Below are positions 9,377-18,377 of a stretch of 64,000 bases of DNA, piece by piece. The notes under the pieces were generated by a model that did not search any database, was not told the DNA's origin, and saw nothing but the letters and a program-made list of their open reading frames with translations. The stretch lies in assembly GCF_022014595.1 (NCBI RefSeq), contig NZ_CP091740.1:2220200-2284199 (forward strand). The letters are read 5' to 3'. A program made the position numbers and the translations under genes. Numbering within the stretch: position 1 is the stretch's first letter; each line of letters begins with the position of its first letter. This DNA comes from Solitalea lacus. GTDB lineage: Bacteria > Bacteroidota > Bacteroidia > Sphingobacteriales > Sphingobacteriaceae.

Positions 9377-9401
9377 ATAAGGAACGATTTTTTTGAAAAT
9401 G

Positions 9402-9409
9402 CAAAGATG
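9402..9409 (-). promoter_or_regulatory. -7-like element of purB
   Basis: CATCTTTG on the minus strand, one mismatch to TAnnTTTG, 26 nt upstream of the chosen purB start. Confidence 0.4.
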
Positions 9410-9532
9410 CCAAAAAAAGCGCAAATAATTAACAGTAAATGCTATTATACACGAAAGAACAATGCTTTTTGCTTAAACGAATTGACTGTTGGTTGAACAT
9501 TTATTGTGCATGCTTTGTAAAATGTGCGTGAC

Positions 9533-9578
9533 GGAAACGCTGGAAACTTTTGAAGTTGAATTTGTTTCCATAGTTTTG
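9533..9578 (+). promoter_or_regulatory. Promoter and probable operator of the tetR-efflux operon
   Basis: TTTTG at 9548-9552 and TAGTTTTG at 9571-9578, spaced 18 nt, match Bacteroidota -33/-7 elements. Overlapping them is an inverted repeat GGAAAC (9542-9547) ... GTTTCC (9564-9569), with a further GGAAAC at 9533-9538. The arms are 22 bp apart, about two helical turns, as expected for a TetR dimer site. Only seven bases separate the -7 box from the ATG, so the leader must be very short. Confidence 0.55.
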
Positions 9579-9585
9579 TTTTGAA

Positions 9586-10212
9586 ATGGAAAAAGAAGAA
9601 CTCCAACGACTACGCATACTTGAAGCTTCGTACAAATTGTTTTCAACATACGGAGTGAAAAGTATTACCATGGATGACATAGCACGTGAACTTGCCATGT
9701 CAAAAAAAACTATTTACCTGTATTACAATGATAAAGATGATCTGGTAACTCAATTGATTCGTTTTGTTTTGGATAGACATGTGATTGAAATGGATGAATG
9801 TGCTTCAAAGGCCAATGACCCGATTCATGAAATTTTTCTTATGACAGAACAGGTTGAGAAAATGCTGAAAACGATTAATCCGAGCATGTTTTATGATTTG
9901 CAAAAGTACCATGCCAATGCATGGAACTCTTTTGAAGAGTTTAAGTTCAATCACGTATACAATTGCATTTTACAGAATTTGACGAAGGGTGTGGAAAAAG
10001 GACTTTATCGAAAAGGTATTAACCTTGAAATTTTAGCACACATGCGTGTGTTGCAGGTTTCAAGCATTTTTAATCCATTGTATTTTCCTGCTACCCGTTT
10101 CAATATTAACGAAGTACAAAATCAACTTACCGATCATTTTATGCACGGAGTTGCAACCCTAAAAGGACATAAACTAATCAATAAATACTTACAAGTAACC
10201 GAAGAAGAATAA
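9586..10212 (+). CDS. TetR/AcrR family regulator
   Basis: 208 residues. The N-terminal HTH (about 8-55) shows the family pattern RILEASYKLFSTYGVKSITMDDIARELAMSKKTIYLYYNDKDDL. The C-terminal ligand domain is of the Bacteroidota type. It is the first gene of a four-gene efflux operon and ends 6 bp before the TolC-like gene, so it most likely represses the operon and is released by a pump substrate (family knowledge plus context). Candidate operator arms lie in its own promoter. Confidence 0.92.
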   Translation: MEKEELQRLRILEASYKLFSTYGVKSITMDDIARELAMSKKTIYLYYNDKDDLVTQLIRFVLDRHVIEMDECASKANDPIHEIFLMTEQVEKMLKTINPSMFYDLQKYHANAWNSFEEFKFNHVYNCILQNLTKGVEKGLYRKGINLEILAHMRVLQVSSIFNPLYFPATRFNINEVQNQLTDHFMHGVATLKGHKLINKYLQVTEEE

Positions 10213-10218
10213 ACTATT

Positions 10219-11616
10219 ATGAAACCTCTACTAACACTTATCATGACAGGTTTACTAACAACGGGTTCGGCTCTTGCCCAAGAGCGAGCGCAGGTGCATG
10301 TTTTTAAACTGGAGGATTGTTTAAGTTATGCCTATGAACATCAGAATACCATTTTAAATGCCAAATTGGATGAACAAACTGCTTCAGCTAAAGTGAAAGA
10401 AACTTTAGGAATTGGATTGCCCCAAGTAAATGGTGAAGCAAATTTTCAGCATTTTATGGATATTCCTACCACAATTATTCCTGACTTTATTAGTCCAGCT
10501 GTTTATGGAGTTTTAGAGAAGGAAGGTGTTGAAGGCAATAACGGTCCAATTACCAAACCTTCTGAATTTGGTGGAGTTCCTGCTCAATTTGGTACAAAAA
10601 ACACATTTACAGCTACATTAAGTATTTCACAATTGTTGTTTGATGGAACTTATTTAATGGGACTTAAAGCTGCAAAGGTGTATAAAGAATTATCTACCAA
10701 AAATGTTAAAAGAACGCAGATTGACACCAAAGAAGCAGTTTCAAAAGCATATTACAGTGTAATTGTAAATAATGCTTATTTGAATACTGTTGAAATATCG
10801 ATTGAGCGTTTACGTGAAGCCTACAAACAAACCGAAGCTTTGAATAAAAGTGGGTTTGCTGAAAAAATTGATGTAGAACGTATAAAGGTATTGCTAAACA
10901 ATGCTGAAACTCAAAAGAAAACAATTAAACGCTTATCGGATCTGAATGCTTATTTGCTAAAGTATCAGATGGGGATGCCGGTAACTGATAGTTTAGTTGT
11001 TAATCAAAAACTGGAAGATATGAAGCTTGATGCCATGATGCCTTCACTCGAAGGTGTCAATGTTGAAAACCGTATTGAGTACTCTTTGCTTCAAACTCAA
11101 AAGCGTTTGTTAGAATATGACTTAAAACGCTATAAGTTGGCTTATGTGCCAAGTGTTGCCGCTTATGCAAGCTTTGGCCAAACAGGACAGAATAATTCGT
11201 TTATCAAAACATTTGAAAAGTTTTTCCCAACCAATCTGGTAGGTGTCAGGTTCTCAATTCCATTATGGAGCAGCGGCCAACGCCAACAGCGTATAAACAT
11301 GGCAAAGTTTAACCTTACCAAAACGGAAAACGATATGGTGAACCTTAAAAATACGTTGAACCTTTCATTGAAAAATGCTGCGGTAGGGTTTGAAAATAAC
11401 AAAGATGAGGTAGATAACCAAAACAGAAATCTTGAACTGGCGAGAGAAGTGGCAAGGGTAACAAAGATAAAGTATAATCAGGGTGTGGGTTCAAGCTTGG
11501 AGGTTACAACAGCCGAAACTGATCTTAAATCTGCCGAAAATAATTATTACACGGCTGTTTATAGTGCAATTCTATCATGGATTGAATTACAAAAAGCTAT
11601 GGGAAATTTTAATTAA
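10219..11616 (+). CDS. TolC family outer membrane efflux protein
   Basis: 465 residues with a signal peptide (MKPLLTLIMTGLLTTGSALA). Two repeated OEP domains: the first contains LEDCLSYAYEHQNTILNAKLDEQ, the second begins around NRIEYSLLQTQKRLLEYDLK and ends NQGVGSSLEVTTAETDLKSAENNYYTAVY, the typical helical hairpins of the trimeric outer-membrane channel. It forms the exit duct for the RND pump encoded just downstream. Starts 6 bp after the tetR stop, 26 bp before the adaptor gene. Confidence 0.93.
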   Translation: MKPLLTLIMTGLLTTGSALAQERAQVHVFKLEDCLSYAYEHQNTILNAKLDEQTASAKVKETLGIGLPQVNGEANFQHFMDIPTTIIPDFISPAVYGVLEKEGVEGNNGPITKPSEFGGVPAQFGTKNTFTATLSISQLLFDGTYLMGLKAAKVYKELSTKNVKRTQIDTKEAVSKAYYSVIVNNAYLNTVEISIERLREAYKQTEALNKSGFAEKIDVERIKVLLNNAETQKKTIKRLSDLNAYLLKYQMGMPVTDSLVVNQKLEDMKLDAMMPSLEGVNVENRIEYSLLQTQKRLLEYDLKRYKLAYVPSVAAYASFGQTGQNNSFIKTFEKFFPTNLVGVRFSIPLWSSGQRQQRINMAKFNLTKTENDMVNLKNTLNLSLKNAAVGFENNKDEVDNQNRNLELAREVARVTKIKYNQGVGSSLEVTTAETDLKSAENNYYTAVYSAILSWIELQKAMGNFN

Positions 11617-11642
11617 TCAACTAAACTGTAAAAGCTACTCAA

Positions 11643-12764
11643 ATGAATACGTATAAATCAATTTCGATTATTGCTTTAGCTGGGTTAATGGCCTCTTGCG
11701 GAAGCACCAACTCTACTGATAAAAAAACACAGCTTGAAAATTTAAAGAAAGAACAAGCTAAAATTGCCGCTCAAATCAAAGAAATTGAAGGTGAATTGGC
11801 AAAAACAGATACCTCTACAACCAGAAAAGTACGGTTTGTTGAAATTGCTGGGGTAACATCTGGAAGTTTTAAACACTATATAGATATTCAAGGAAGAATT
11901 GAAGCCGTTGAAAACGTAAATGTTTCAGCACAAGCACCCGGTACAATTACAAATATTTATGTTACCGAGGGGCAGGGTGTAAAAAAAGGGCAGGTGCTGG
12001 CTCAACTTAACAATGCCGTTTTATTAAGTCAAATAGAGGTTGTTAAAACTAATTTGGCGTTGGCCAATACTGTTTACAATCGTCAAAAAGCGCTTTGGGA
12101 TCAAAAAATAGGAACTGAAATTCAGTATTTGCAAGCAAAGAGTGCTAAGGAAGGTCTTGAACGTCAATTAGCTTCTATGGATGATCAGGCCGATCTAACT
12201 AAAATTAAATCCCCAATTAACGGTACTGTTGATGCCGTTATTGCAAAATTAGGCGATGCTGCATCTCCAGGTATGCCTTCATTCAGGGTGGTAAATGCCG
12301 GAAATCTTAAAGCTCGTGCAACTGTTGCTGAAAGTTATGCAGCAAATGTACAGCAAGGTGATGAGGTTAAAATAGTATTGCCAGATTTAAATAAAGAAGT
12401 AAACGCACATGTTTCTTTCGTTAGCCGTTCAATTGATCCGTTAACCCGTTCATTTACGGTTGAAGCAAAATTGCCTTCGGATCCTGCTTACCGTGCCAAC
12501 ATGGTGGCTGTAATGAAAATTGTAGATTATAATTCTGCCAAAGCGGTAACAATTCCAGTTAATGCAGTTCAAAATGTAAATAATGAAACATTTGTACTGG
12601 TAGCTGATAAGGCAAACGGAAAAGAAGTAGCACGCAAAAAAGCAGTTAAAGTAGGTAAAATTTATAATGGTAAAGCTGAAATTGTTAACGGTTTATCAGA
12701 AGGAGATAAGTTAATTACAATTGGCTATCAAGGCTTAAATGATGGTGAAGCTATCAAATTTTAA
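11643..12764 (+). CDS. RND efflux periplasmic adaptor (membrane fusion protein), lipoprotein
   Basis: 373 residues. Lipoprotein signal (IALAGLMASC, lipid-anchored Cys near residue 19), then a predicted coiled coil (LENLKKEQAKIAAQIKEIEGEL), a biotinyl-lipoyl-like hairpin with ITNIYVTEGQGVKKGQVLAQL, an alpha hairpin and beta-barrel domains ending NGLSEGDKLITIGYQGLNDGE. It bridges the inner-membrane RND permease to the TolC channel in the periplasm. Third gene of the operon; the permease follows after 49 bp. Confidence 0.93.
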   Translation: MNTYKSISIIALAGLMASCGSTNSTDKKTQLENLKKEQAKIAAQIKEIEGELAKTDTSTTRKVRFVEIAGVTSGSFKHYIDIQGRIEAVENVNVSAQAPGTITNIYVTEGQGVKKGQVLAQLNNAVLLSQIEVVKTNLALANTVYNRQKALWDQKIGTEIQYLQAKSAKEGLERQLASMDDQADLTKIKSPINGTVDAVIAKLGDAASPGMPSFRVVNAGNLKARATVAESYAANVQQGDEVKIVLPDLNKEVNAHVSFVSRSIDPLTRSFTVEAKLPSDPAYRANMVAVMKIVDYNSAKAVTIPVNAVQNVNNETFVLVADKANGKEVARKKAVKVGKIYNGKAEIVNGLSEGDKLITIGYQGLNDGEAIKF

Positions 12765-12813
12765 AGAAATAAGTTTTGTGCTTACTAAAAAGCTAACATT
12801 TAATAGCTAAAAG

Positions 12814-15800
12814 ATGAAAGACATTTTTAAAGAATTTAAGCCTTCAAGTTGGGCCATAGATAATAAAACAAGTATTTACGTACTTACGGTTATTATCACA
12901 CTTGCCGGGTTGTTATCGTATTTTAAATTGCCGAAAGAACAATTTCCTGAGGTGGTTTTCCCTCAAATGTACATTTCAACCGTCTATTTGGGTGTTTCTC
13001 CAACTAATATTGAGAACCTGGTGACCAAACAAATTGAGAAACAGGTGAAATCTATATCAGGAGTTAAAAAGATAACAAGCAATTCTGTTCAAGACTTTTC
13101 GAATATTATTGTAGAGTTTAATACTGATGTGGATGTTGATGCAGCTCTTCAAAAAGTAAAGGATGCGGTTGATCGGGCAAAGGATGATTTACCAGACGAT
13201 TTGACTCGCCAACCACAGGTTATTCGCATTGATGTTTCGGAAATTCCAATTATGAACGTCAATATTTCAGGTGATTATGATCTTGAAACAATTAAGGAAT
13301 ATGCTGAACAACTGCAAGATCGCATTGAGTCATTAGGAGAAATTACCCGCGTTGATCTTGTTGGTGCACTTGATCGTGAATTCCAGATCAATGTTGATAT
13401 GTATAAAATGATGGCCGCCAATATCTCTTTTTATGATATTGAGAGTGCCATACGTTCAGAGAACGTAAACCTTACAGGTGGTCAAATTGCCATGGATGGT
13501 ATGAAACGTACCTTAAGTGTAAATGGCCAGTTCAGGGATGCTCAAACTATCGGCAATATTATTATTCGAGGGGCCTCAGGGGCTACCGTATTCCTGAAAG
13601 ATATAGCTGATGTTAAAGATTCGTTTGCGGAACAGGAAAGTTTTGCCCGTTTAGATGGTAAGAATGTAATTACCTTAAACGTGGTTAAGCGCAGTGGACA
13701 AAACCTGATTAATGCTTCAGATAAAATTCGTGAAATTGTAAAAGATATGGAGGCCAATACATTTCCATCTGGTCTAAAGGTGGTAATTACTGGTGATCAA
13801 TCAGACGAAACACGTATTACCCTGCATGATTTGATTAATACTATCATCATCGGGTTTATTTTGGTAACAATTATCCTGATGTTCTTCATGGGTACTACCA
13901 ATGCAATTTTCGTAGCGCTTTCCGTTCCCTTGTCAATGTTTATTGCTTTTTTGGTAATGCCTTGGATAGGGTTTACCTTAAATATGATCGTGTTGTTCTC
14001 TTTCCTTTTGGCTTTGGGAATTGTGGTGGATGATGCCATTGTGGTGATTGAAAATACGCACCGGATATTCGATAATGGGCAGGTACCGATAAAGAAAGCG
14101 GCAAAAATGGCAACTGGTGAGGTTTTCCTCCCGGTATTATCAGGTACTCTTACTACGTTAGCGCCATTTATTCCATTGGCATTTTGGCAAGGGGTAATTG
14201 GTAAGTTCATGTTCTATTTACCGATTACATTAATTGTGACTTTACTCGCGTCATTATTGGTTGCTTATATCATTAATCCTGTTTTTGCGGTTGATTTCAT
14301 GAAGCCTCATACCGATGATCATCATCAGGAATCGAAGAAAGTTACCAAAGGATTTAAGGTTACAGCCGTTGTAATGGTTGGATTGGCCTTATTATTCTAT
14401 TTGAGCGGGTTATTCGGGATGGGTAACTTGATTATAGCCTTGTTCGGCTTATATGCACTGAATAGATTTGTGTTAACCGGGGTGATTCGTAATTTTCAGG
14501 AAAGACGCTGGCCAGCGGTTCAGGAAAAGTATAAGCAATTAATTACCTGGTCACTTGGTAAAAGCCGTCCAACATGGTTGTTGTTAGGAACATTTGGCCT
14601 TTTGATCTTTTCGTTTGTTTTCTTTGGAATTCGTCAGCCCAAAGTGGTTTTCTTCCCACAAAGTGACCCTAACTTCATTTACACATACATTCGTATGCCA
14701 ATTGGTACCGACCAGAAATATACTGATTCGATTACTAAAGTGGTAGAAGGTAGAATCTTTAAAGTAATTGGGAAAAACAATCCAATTGTGGAATCAGTTA
14801 TTGCCAATGTTTCAATTGGTGCCAGTGAAGATCCTATGGGAGGGGGCAATGCCCAACCACATTTAGGAAAAGTAGGTATTGCGTTTGTTGATTTTGCAAA
14901 ACGAAACGGAGAATCAACAAGAGACTACTTAGCAAAAATTCGCGAAGCTGTAAAAGGTATTCCAGGCGCTGAGATTTCTGTTGATCAGGAACAAAACGGA
15001 CCTCCAACCGGTAAACCAATCAGTATTGAAATTGCCGGAGATAATTTTGATGAGTTGGTTGGTACTTCAAATAAACTAAAACGGTACTTAGATTCATTAC
15101 AAATTGGAGGGGTTGAAGAGTTAAAGTCGGATTTTGAAAGTGATAAACCTGAAATAGTAGTTGATATTGATCGTGAACGTGCAGGTAGGGAAGGTATCAG
15201 TACCGGGCAAATTGGTATGGAATTGCGTACAGCCATATTTGGTAATGAAGCCTCAAAATTCCGGGATGATAAGGACGATTACAAAATCCAGGTGCGTGTA
15301 AAAGAAGATCAGCGTAATAATATCAATTCCTTAATGAATATGAAGTTAACCTACCGCGATATGAACATGGGTGGAGCAATTCGTCAGATTCCCCTATCTG
15401 CAGTAGCTGATATTCATTATTCAACGTCTTATGCCGGTATTAAGCGTAAAAATCAAAAACGTTTGGTAACCATTTCCTCCAACGTATTGGGTAATTACAA
15501 TGCTAATGAAGTTGTTGGTAATATTCAAAAAGCCTTGCTTGATTTCCAAGTTCCTCCATCAGTTCAAATAAAAATGGGTGGAGAGCAGGAGGAACAAGCT
15601 GAGACCGGTGCGTTTTTAGGAACAGCAATGTTGGTGTCCTTAGGACTGATATTCCTCATCTTAGTAACTCAATTTAATTCAGTTGGTAAACCGATTATCA
15701 TTCTTTCTGAAATTTTATTCAGTATTACCGGAGTTCTTTTAGGCTTTGCCTTGTTTAAGATGGAAATTTCTATTGTAATGACAGGTATTGGTATTGTGGC

Positions 15801-16212
15801 ATTAGCTGGAATTGTTGTTCGGAACGGTATCCTATTGGTAGAGTTTACCGATTTACTGCTTGAGCAAGGTTTTGAGTTGAAAGAAGCTATTATTGAAGCT
15901 GGTAGAACTCGTATGACGCCAGTAATCTTAACAGCATCTGCAACTATGTTGGGCTTAGTTCCTCTGGCTGTGGGTTTAAATATTGACTTTGTTACCTTGT
16001 TTACAGATTTGAACCCTCATATTTTCTTTGGTGGCGATAGTGTTGCATTCTGGGGACCCTTATCATGGACAATGATTTTTGGTCTGGCCTTTGCAACTTT
16101 CCTTACGCTAATTCTAGTACCAATTATGTACTATCTTGTATATAGCGCCAAAGCCAGAATTAAAGGAAAAACAAAGCATGCTAAAAAAGTTGAACTTGAA
16201 TTAGCAGAATAA
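12814..16212 (+). CDS. RND efflux transporter permease (AcrB/HAE1 family)
   Basis: 1132 residues with the RND layout: a first helix (about 20-38), a large periplasmic loop, six helices (about 345-560 including an extended cytoplasmic segment with HTDDHHQES), a second periplasmic loop and six terminal helices. Helix 4 carries LALGIVVDDAIVVIENTHR, the proton-relay region with paired aspartates. It drives drug/proton antiport through the TolC-like duct. Probable hydrophobe/amphiphile exporter; substrate unknown. The last gene of the tetR operon, followed by two terminators. Confidence 0.95.
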   Translation: MKDIFKEFKPSSWAIDNKTSIYVLTVIITLAGLLSYFKLPKEQFPEVVFPQMYISTVYLGVSPTNIENLVTKQIEKQVKSISGVKKITSNSVQDFSNIIVEFNTDVDVDAALQKVKDAVDRAKDDLPDDLTRQPQVIRIDVSEIPIMNVNISGDYDLETIKEYAEQLQDRIESLGEITRVDLVGALDREFQINVDMYKMMAANISFYDIESAIRSENVNLTGGQIAMDGMKRTLSVNGQFRDAQTIGNIIIRGASGATVFLKDIADVKDSFAEQESFARLDGKNVITLNVVKRSGQNLINASDKIREIVKDMEANTFPSGLKVVITGDQSDETRITLHDLINTIIIGFILVTIILMFFMGTTNAIFVALSVPLSMFIAFLVMPWIGFTLNMIVLFSFLLALGIVVDDAIVVIENTHRIFDNGQVPIKKAAKMATGEVFLPVLSGTLTTLAPFIPLAFWQGVIGKFMFYLPITLIVTLLASLLVAYIINPVFAVDFMKPHTDDHHQESKKVTKGFKVTAVVMVGLALLFYLSGLFGMGNLIIALFGLYALNRFVLTGVIRNFQERRWPAVQEKYKQLITWSLGKSRPTWLLLGTFGLLIFSFVFFGIRQPKVVFFPQSDPNFIYTYIRMPIGTDQKYTDSITKVVEGRIFKVIGKNNPIVESVIANVSIGASEDPMGGGNAQPHLGKVGIAFVDFAKRNGESTRDYLAKIREAVKGIPGAEISVDQEQNGPPTGKPISIEIAGDNFDELVGTSNKLKRYLDSLQIGGVEELKSDFESDKPEIVVDIDRERAGREGISTGQIGMELRTAIFGNEASKFRDDKDDYKIQVRVKEDQRNNINSLMNMKLTYRDMNMGGAIRQIPLSAVADIHYSTSYAGIKRKNQKRLVTISSNVLGNYNANEVVGNIQKALLDFQVPPSVQIKMGGEQEEQAETGAFLGTAMLVSLGLIFLILVTQFNSVGKPIIILSEILFSITGVLLGFALFKMEISIVMTGIGIVALAGIVVRNGILLVEFTDLLLEQGFELKEAIIEAGRTRMTPVILTASATMLGLVPLAVGLNIDFVTLFTDLNPHIFFGGDSVAFWGPLSWTMIFGLAFATFLTLILVPIMYYLVYSAKARIKGKTKHAKKVELELAE

Positions 16213-16230
16213 AATACTTTTTTGTGTTTG

Positions 16231-16262
16231 AGCCTTCCTGCGAAAGCAGGGGGCTTTTTTAT
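16231..16262 (+). terminator. Terminator of the efflux operon
   Basis: Imperfect GC-rich hairpin AGCCTTCCTGC-GAAA-GCAGGGGGCT followed by TTTTTT, 18 nt after the permease stop. Confidence 0.8.
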
Positions 16263-16278
16263 GGTGTAACTAAAAAAG

Positions 16279-16317
16279 AAAAGCAAGCAGTTCATAGGTG
16301 AATTGCTTGCTTTTTTA
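16279..16317. terminator. Second, bidirectional terminator
   Basis: 14-bp stem AAAGCAAGCAGTTC / GAATTGCTTGCTTT with one G-T pair and A/T runs on both sides, between the efflux operon and the convergent acetyltransferase gene. Confidence 0.75.
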
Positions 16318-16339
16318 TAAGATAATTTCCTGGTTTATT

Positions 16340-16777
16340 TTAATTGAAATTGATATACATGGTTTGATGCATACCTATTCCTTCAACTTCAAAAGCATCT
16401 CCAATGCTGGTAAAGCCTAATTTTTGATAAAATCCTACAGCAGAAACCCGGGCATTACACCAAAGTAGGTGAATATCTTTTTGTTTTAAATAATCAATAG
16501 CGAATCTGACTAAAACACTTCCTGCGTTTTTGCCCCTATGCTCAAGAGAAGTCGCCATTCCTTTTAAATGGTATTGAGCTGTACTACCAAAGTAAGGGAG
16601 GTTAGATCGATTAAAAGATCCTATACTTATTATTTCATCATTTTCAACAACAGCCAGGTGAAAAGTCTCAGGCTCGTTATCCTTTGGAAAATAACAAGAA
16701 TTAATTGCAACTCCAGGTTTTAATACCCGTTGGCGAAGACAAAATGTGTCTTCAGCCGAAATAAATTTTACATGCAT
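16340..16777 (-). CDS. GNAT family N-acetyltransferase
   Basis: 145 residues. Single GNAT domain: acetyl-CoA-binding motif A is seen in YHLKGMATSLEHRGKNAGSVLVRFAIDYLK, followed by HLLWCNARVSAVGFYQKLGFTSIGDAFEVEGIG. Transfers acetyl from acetyl-CoA to an amine; substrate unknown. Monocistronic with its own -7 element upstream. The start ATG is the second CAT on the plus strand and gives the family-typical length. Confidence 0.88.
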   Translation of the reverse strand: MHVKFISAEDTFCLRQRVLKPGVAINSCYFPKDNEPETFHLAVVENDEIISIGSFNRSNLPYFGSTAQYHLKGMATSLEHRGKNAGSVLVRFAIDYLKQKDIHLLWCNARVSAVGFYQKLGFTSIGDAFEVEGIGMHQTMYINFN

Positions 16778-16833
16778 GACGCCGTACCGTACCGATCAAA
16801 CAATTCAATTGAGAGCGCAATAATTAAGCGGCG

Positions 16834-16841
16834 CAAAGTTA
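16834..16841 (-). promoter_or_regulatory. -7 promoter element of GNAT gene
   Basis: TAACTTTG on the minus strand, exact TAnnTTTG match, 56 nt upstream of the ATG. Confidence 0.45.
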
Positions 16842-17022
16842 AAATTTATTTTATATTTTAAAATTGATGTGAAACAATTGAATTGTATTGAGTTACTAGT
16901 TTCTACAACAATTTTATTCAAGCAATGTTCTTTTCAAGTATTTAAATTCAAATGATAGGAATTGATGTTTTTTGACGTAAGGTTTTAGTGATATGGTAAG
17001 AAGTCTTAAATGGCTCCGCGAT

Positions 17023-18084
17023 TTAAAATAAGTTTAGTTGTTTGTTGTGTTGATTGTTGAAATAGTGTATGCTGTATTCTCGCATTTGCCTATTAGCCAG
17101 GTACTTTGCAACGGATAGTTTAAACAAGTTTCTTATTGATTCGGCAACATTTCCTTCTCCACGCATTCTGGTTCCATAACGGCTATCGTTTAACTGCCCT
17201 CCATGACACTCCTTAATCAGGTTTAAAACCTTTTCAGCTCTGTCGGGATAATTTTTATATATCCAATCAGTAAAGAGATCTCCGATAGATCCATTTAGTC
17301 TTACTATAGTATAACCCGCATCTGATGCGCCTGCTTCTGCGGCTTTTTTAATTATTGATGGAATTTCTTCACTGTTTAATGCTGGTATGATTGGAGCCAC
17401 CATTACTCGTACAGGAATGTTTCTTTCAGTTAGTTGTTTTATGATTTGGATACGGCCTTCACCTGTAACGGTTCTCGGTTCTAGTACTTGTCTTAATTTT
17501 TCATTCAGTGATGTTATACTTATGTTCACATGAACAAGGTTAAAAGAATTGAGTTCGGTTAAAAGATCCATATCTCTTAGAATAAGGTTGTTTTTGGTAA
17601 TAATGCTTACCGGGTTTTTATATTTCAGAAAAACCTTGAGCAATGAACGGGTAATTTTGAGTTTTCTCTCAATAGGTTGGTAACAATCTGTGTTTCCGGA
17701 AAGGAGAATTGGAGTAGGGGTCCAGTTCTTTCCTTCAAAATTTTTGATCAGAAGTTCAGCTGCATTATGTTTAACAATGATTTTTCTTTCAAAATCAAGT
17801 CCGGCGCTAAACCCCCAATACTGATGTGCATTGCGAGCATAACAATATATACAACCATGTTCACAACCTTGGTACGGATTAATTGAGAACATAAGTGGTA
17901 AATCAGGACTTTCAATTTTATTGACAATTTTTTTAGCAGATTCTTTGAATAGCTGTGTGGCTGAATTTTCTAACAAAGGTTCATCCAGCCCTTCAATATG
18001 TTCCGTTACATATTCTTGCTTCAAATAAGGGTTTTGGGTATTAATTTGAGCCCCCCTTCCTTTAAAATAGTCCATCGTATCCAT
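17023..18084 (-). CDS. PA0069-family radical SAM protein (SPL-like)
   Basis: 353 residues. The radical SAM cluster motif CEHGCIYC (Cx3Cx2C) near residue 73 is followed by YARNAHQYWGFSAGLDFERKI, characteristic of the PA0069 family related to spore photoproduct lyase. The C-terminus carries YTIVRLNGSIGDLFTDWI and RYGTRMRGEG. Exact reaction unknown; SPL relatives repair thymine photoproducts with SAM radical chemistry. A 19-bp palindrome identical in architecture to the one upstream of the LexA-like regulator gene lies 10 nt upstream of the ATG, suggesting damage-type regulation (inference). A second in-frame ATG three codons in is also possible. Confidence 0.9.
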   Translation of the reverse strand: MDTMDYFKGRGAQINTQNPYLKQEYVTEHIEGLDEPLLENSATQLFKESAKKIVNKIESPDLPLMFSINPYQGCEHGCIYCYARNAHQYWGFSAGLDFERKIIVKHNAAELLIKNFEGKNWTPTPILLSGNTDCYQPIERKLKITRSLLKVFLKYKNPVSIITKNNLILRDMDLLTELNSFNLVHVNISITSLNEKLRQVLEPRTVTGEGRIQIIKQLTERNIPVRVMVAPIIPALNSEEIPSIIKKAAEAGASDAGYTIVRLNGSIGDLFTDWIYKNYPDRAEKVLNLIKECHGGQLNDSRYGTRMRGEGNVAESIRNLFKLSVAKYLANRQMREYSIHYFNNQHNKQLNLF

Positions 18085-18093
18085 TTTATAAAA

Positions 18094-18112
18094 ATACTAA
18101 AAAAATTAGTAT
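18094..18112 (-). promoter_or_regulatory. Palindromic operator upstream of radical SAM gene
   Basis: ATACTA-N7-TAGTAT, 6-bp perfect arms and an A-rich 7-nt spacer. 17 of 19 bases match the palindrome at 24487 in front of the S24 regulator gene, including all arm bases. Confidence 0.65.
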
Positions 18113-18377
18113 TTTTTTTAAAATTGTCATGAACAAATTATTTGAAGGTACTATTTGTTAAAAGATGCTTTATGATTTTAATTGTCTGTAAAGTAGTGCT
18201 TTATATTGATTATTATGTGTAAATTAAAGTAGTGAATCGCATTCCGAACTCACTTTAGAAGCTTCATTATTAACTATTCTTTTAAATCATCGTTGTGAAA
18301 AAATCATTGCCTATGAAGCTGAAAGAGATGTTCGACCTGGCGGTTACAGGAGGATAATTCAAATCTAAATTTTACAT

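Noticed and set aside
13797-14210. 137-codon minus frame inside the RND permease gene
   Set aside because: Shadow of a well-supported long gene on the other strand.
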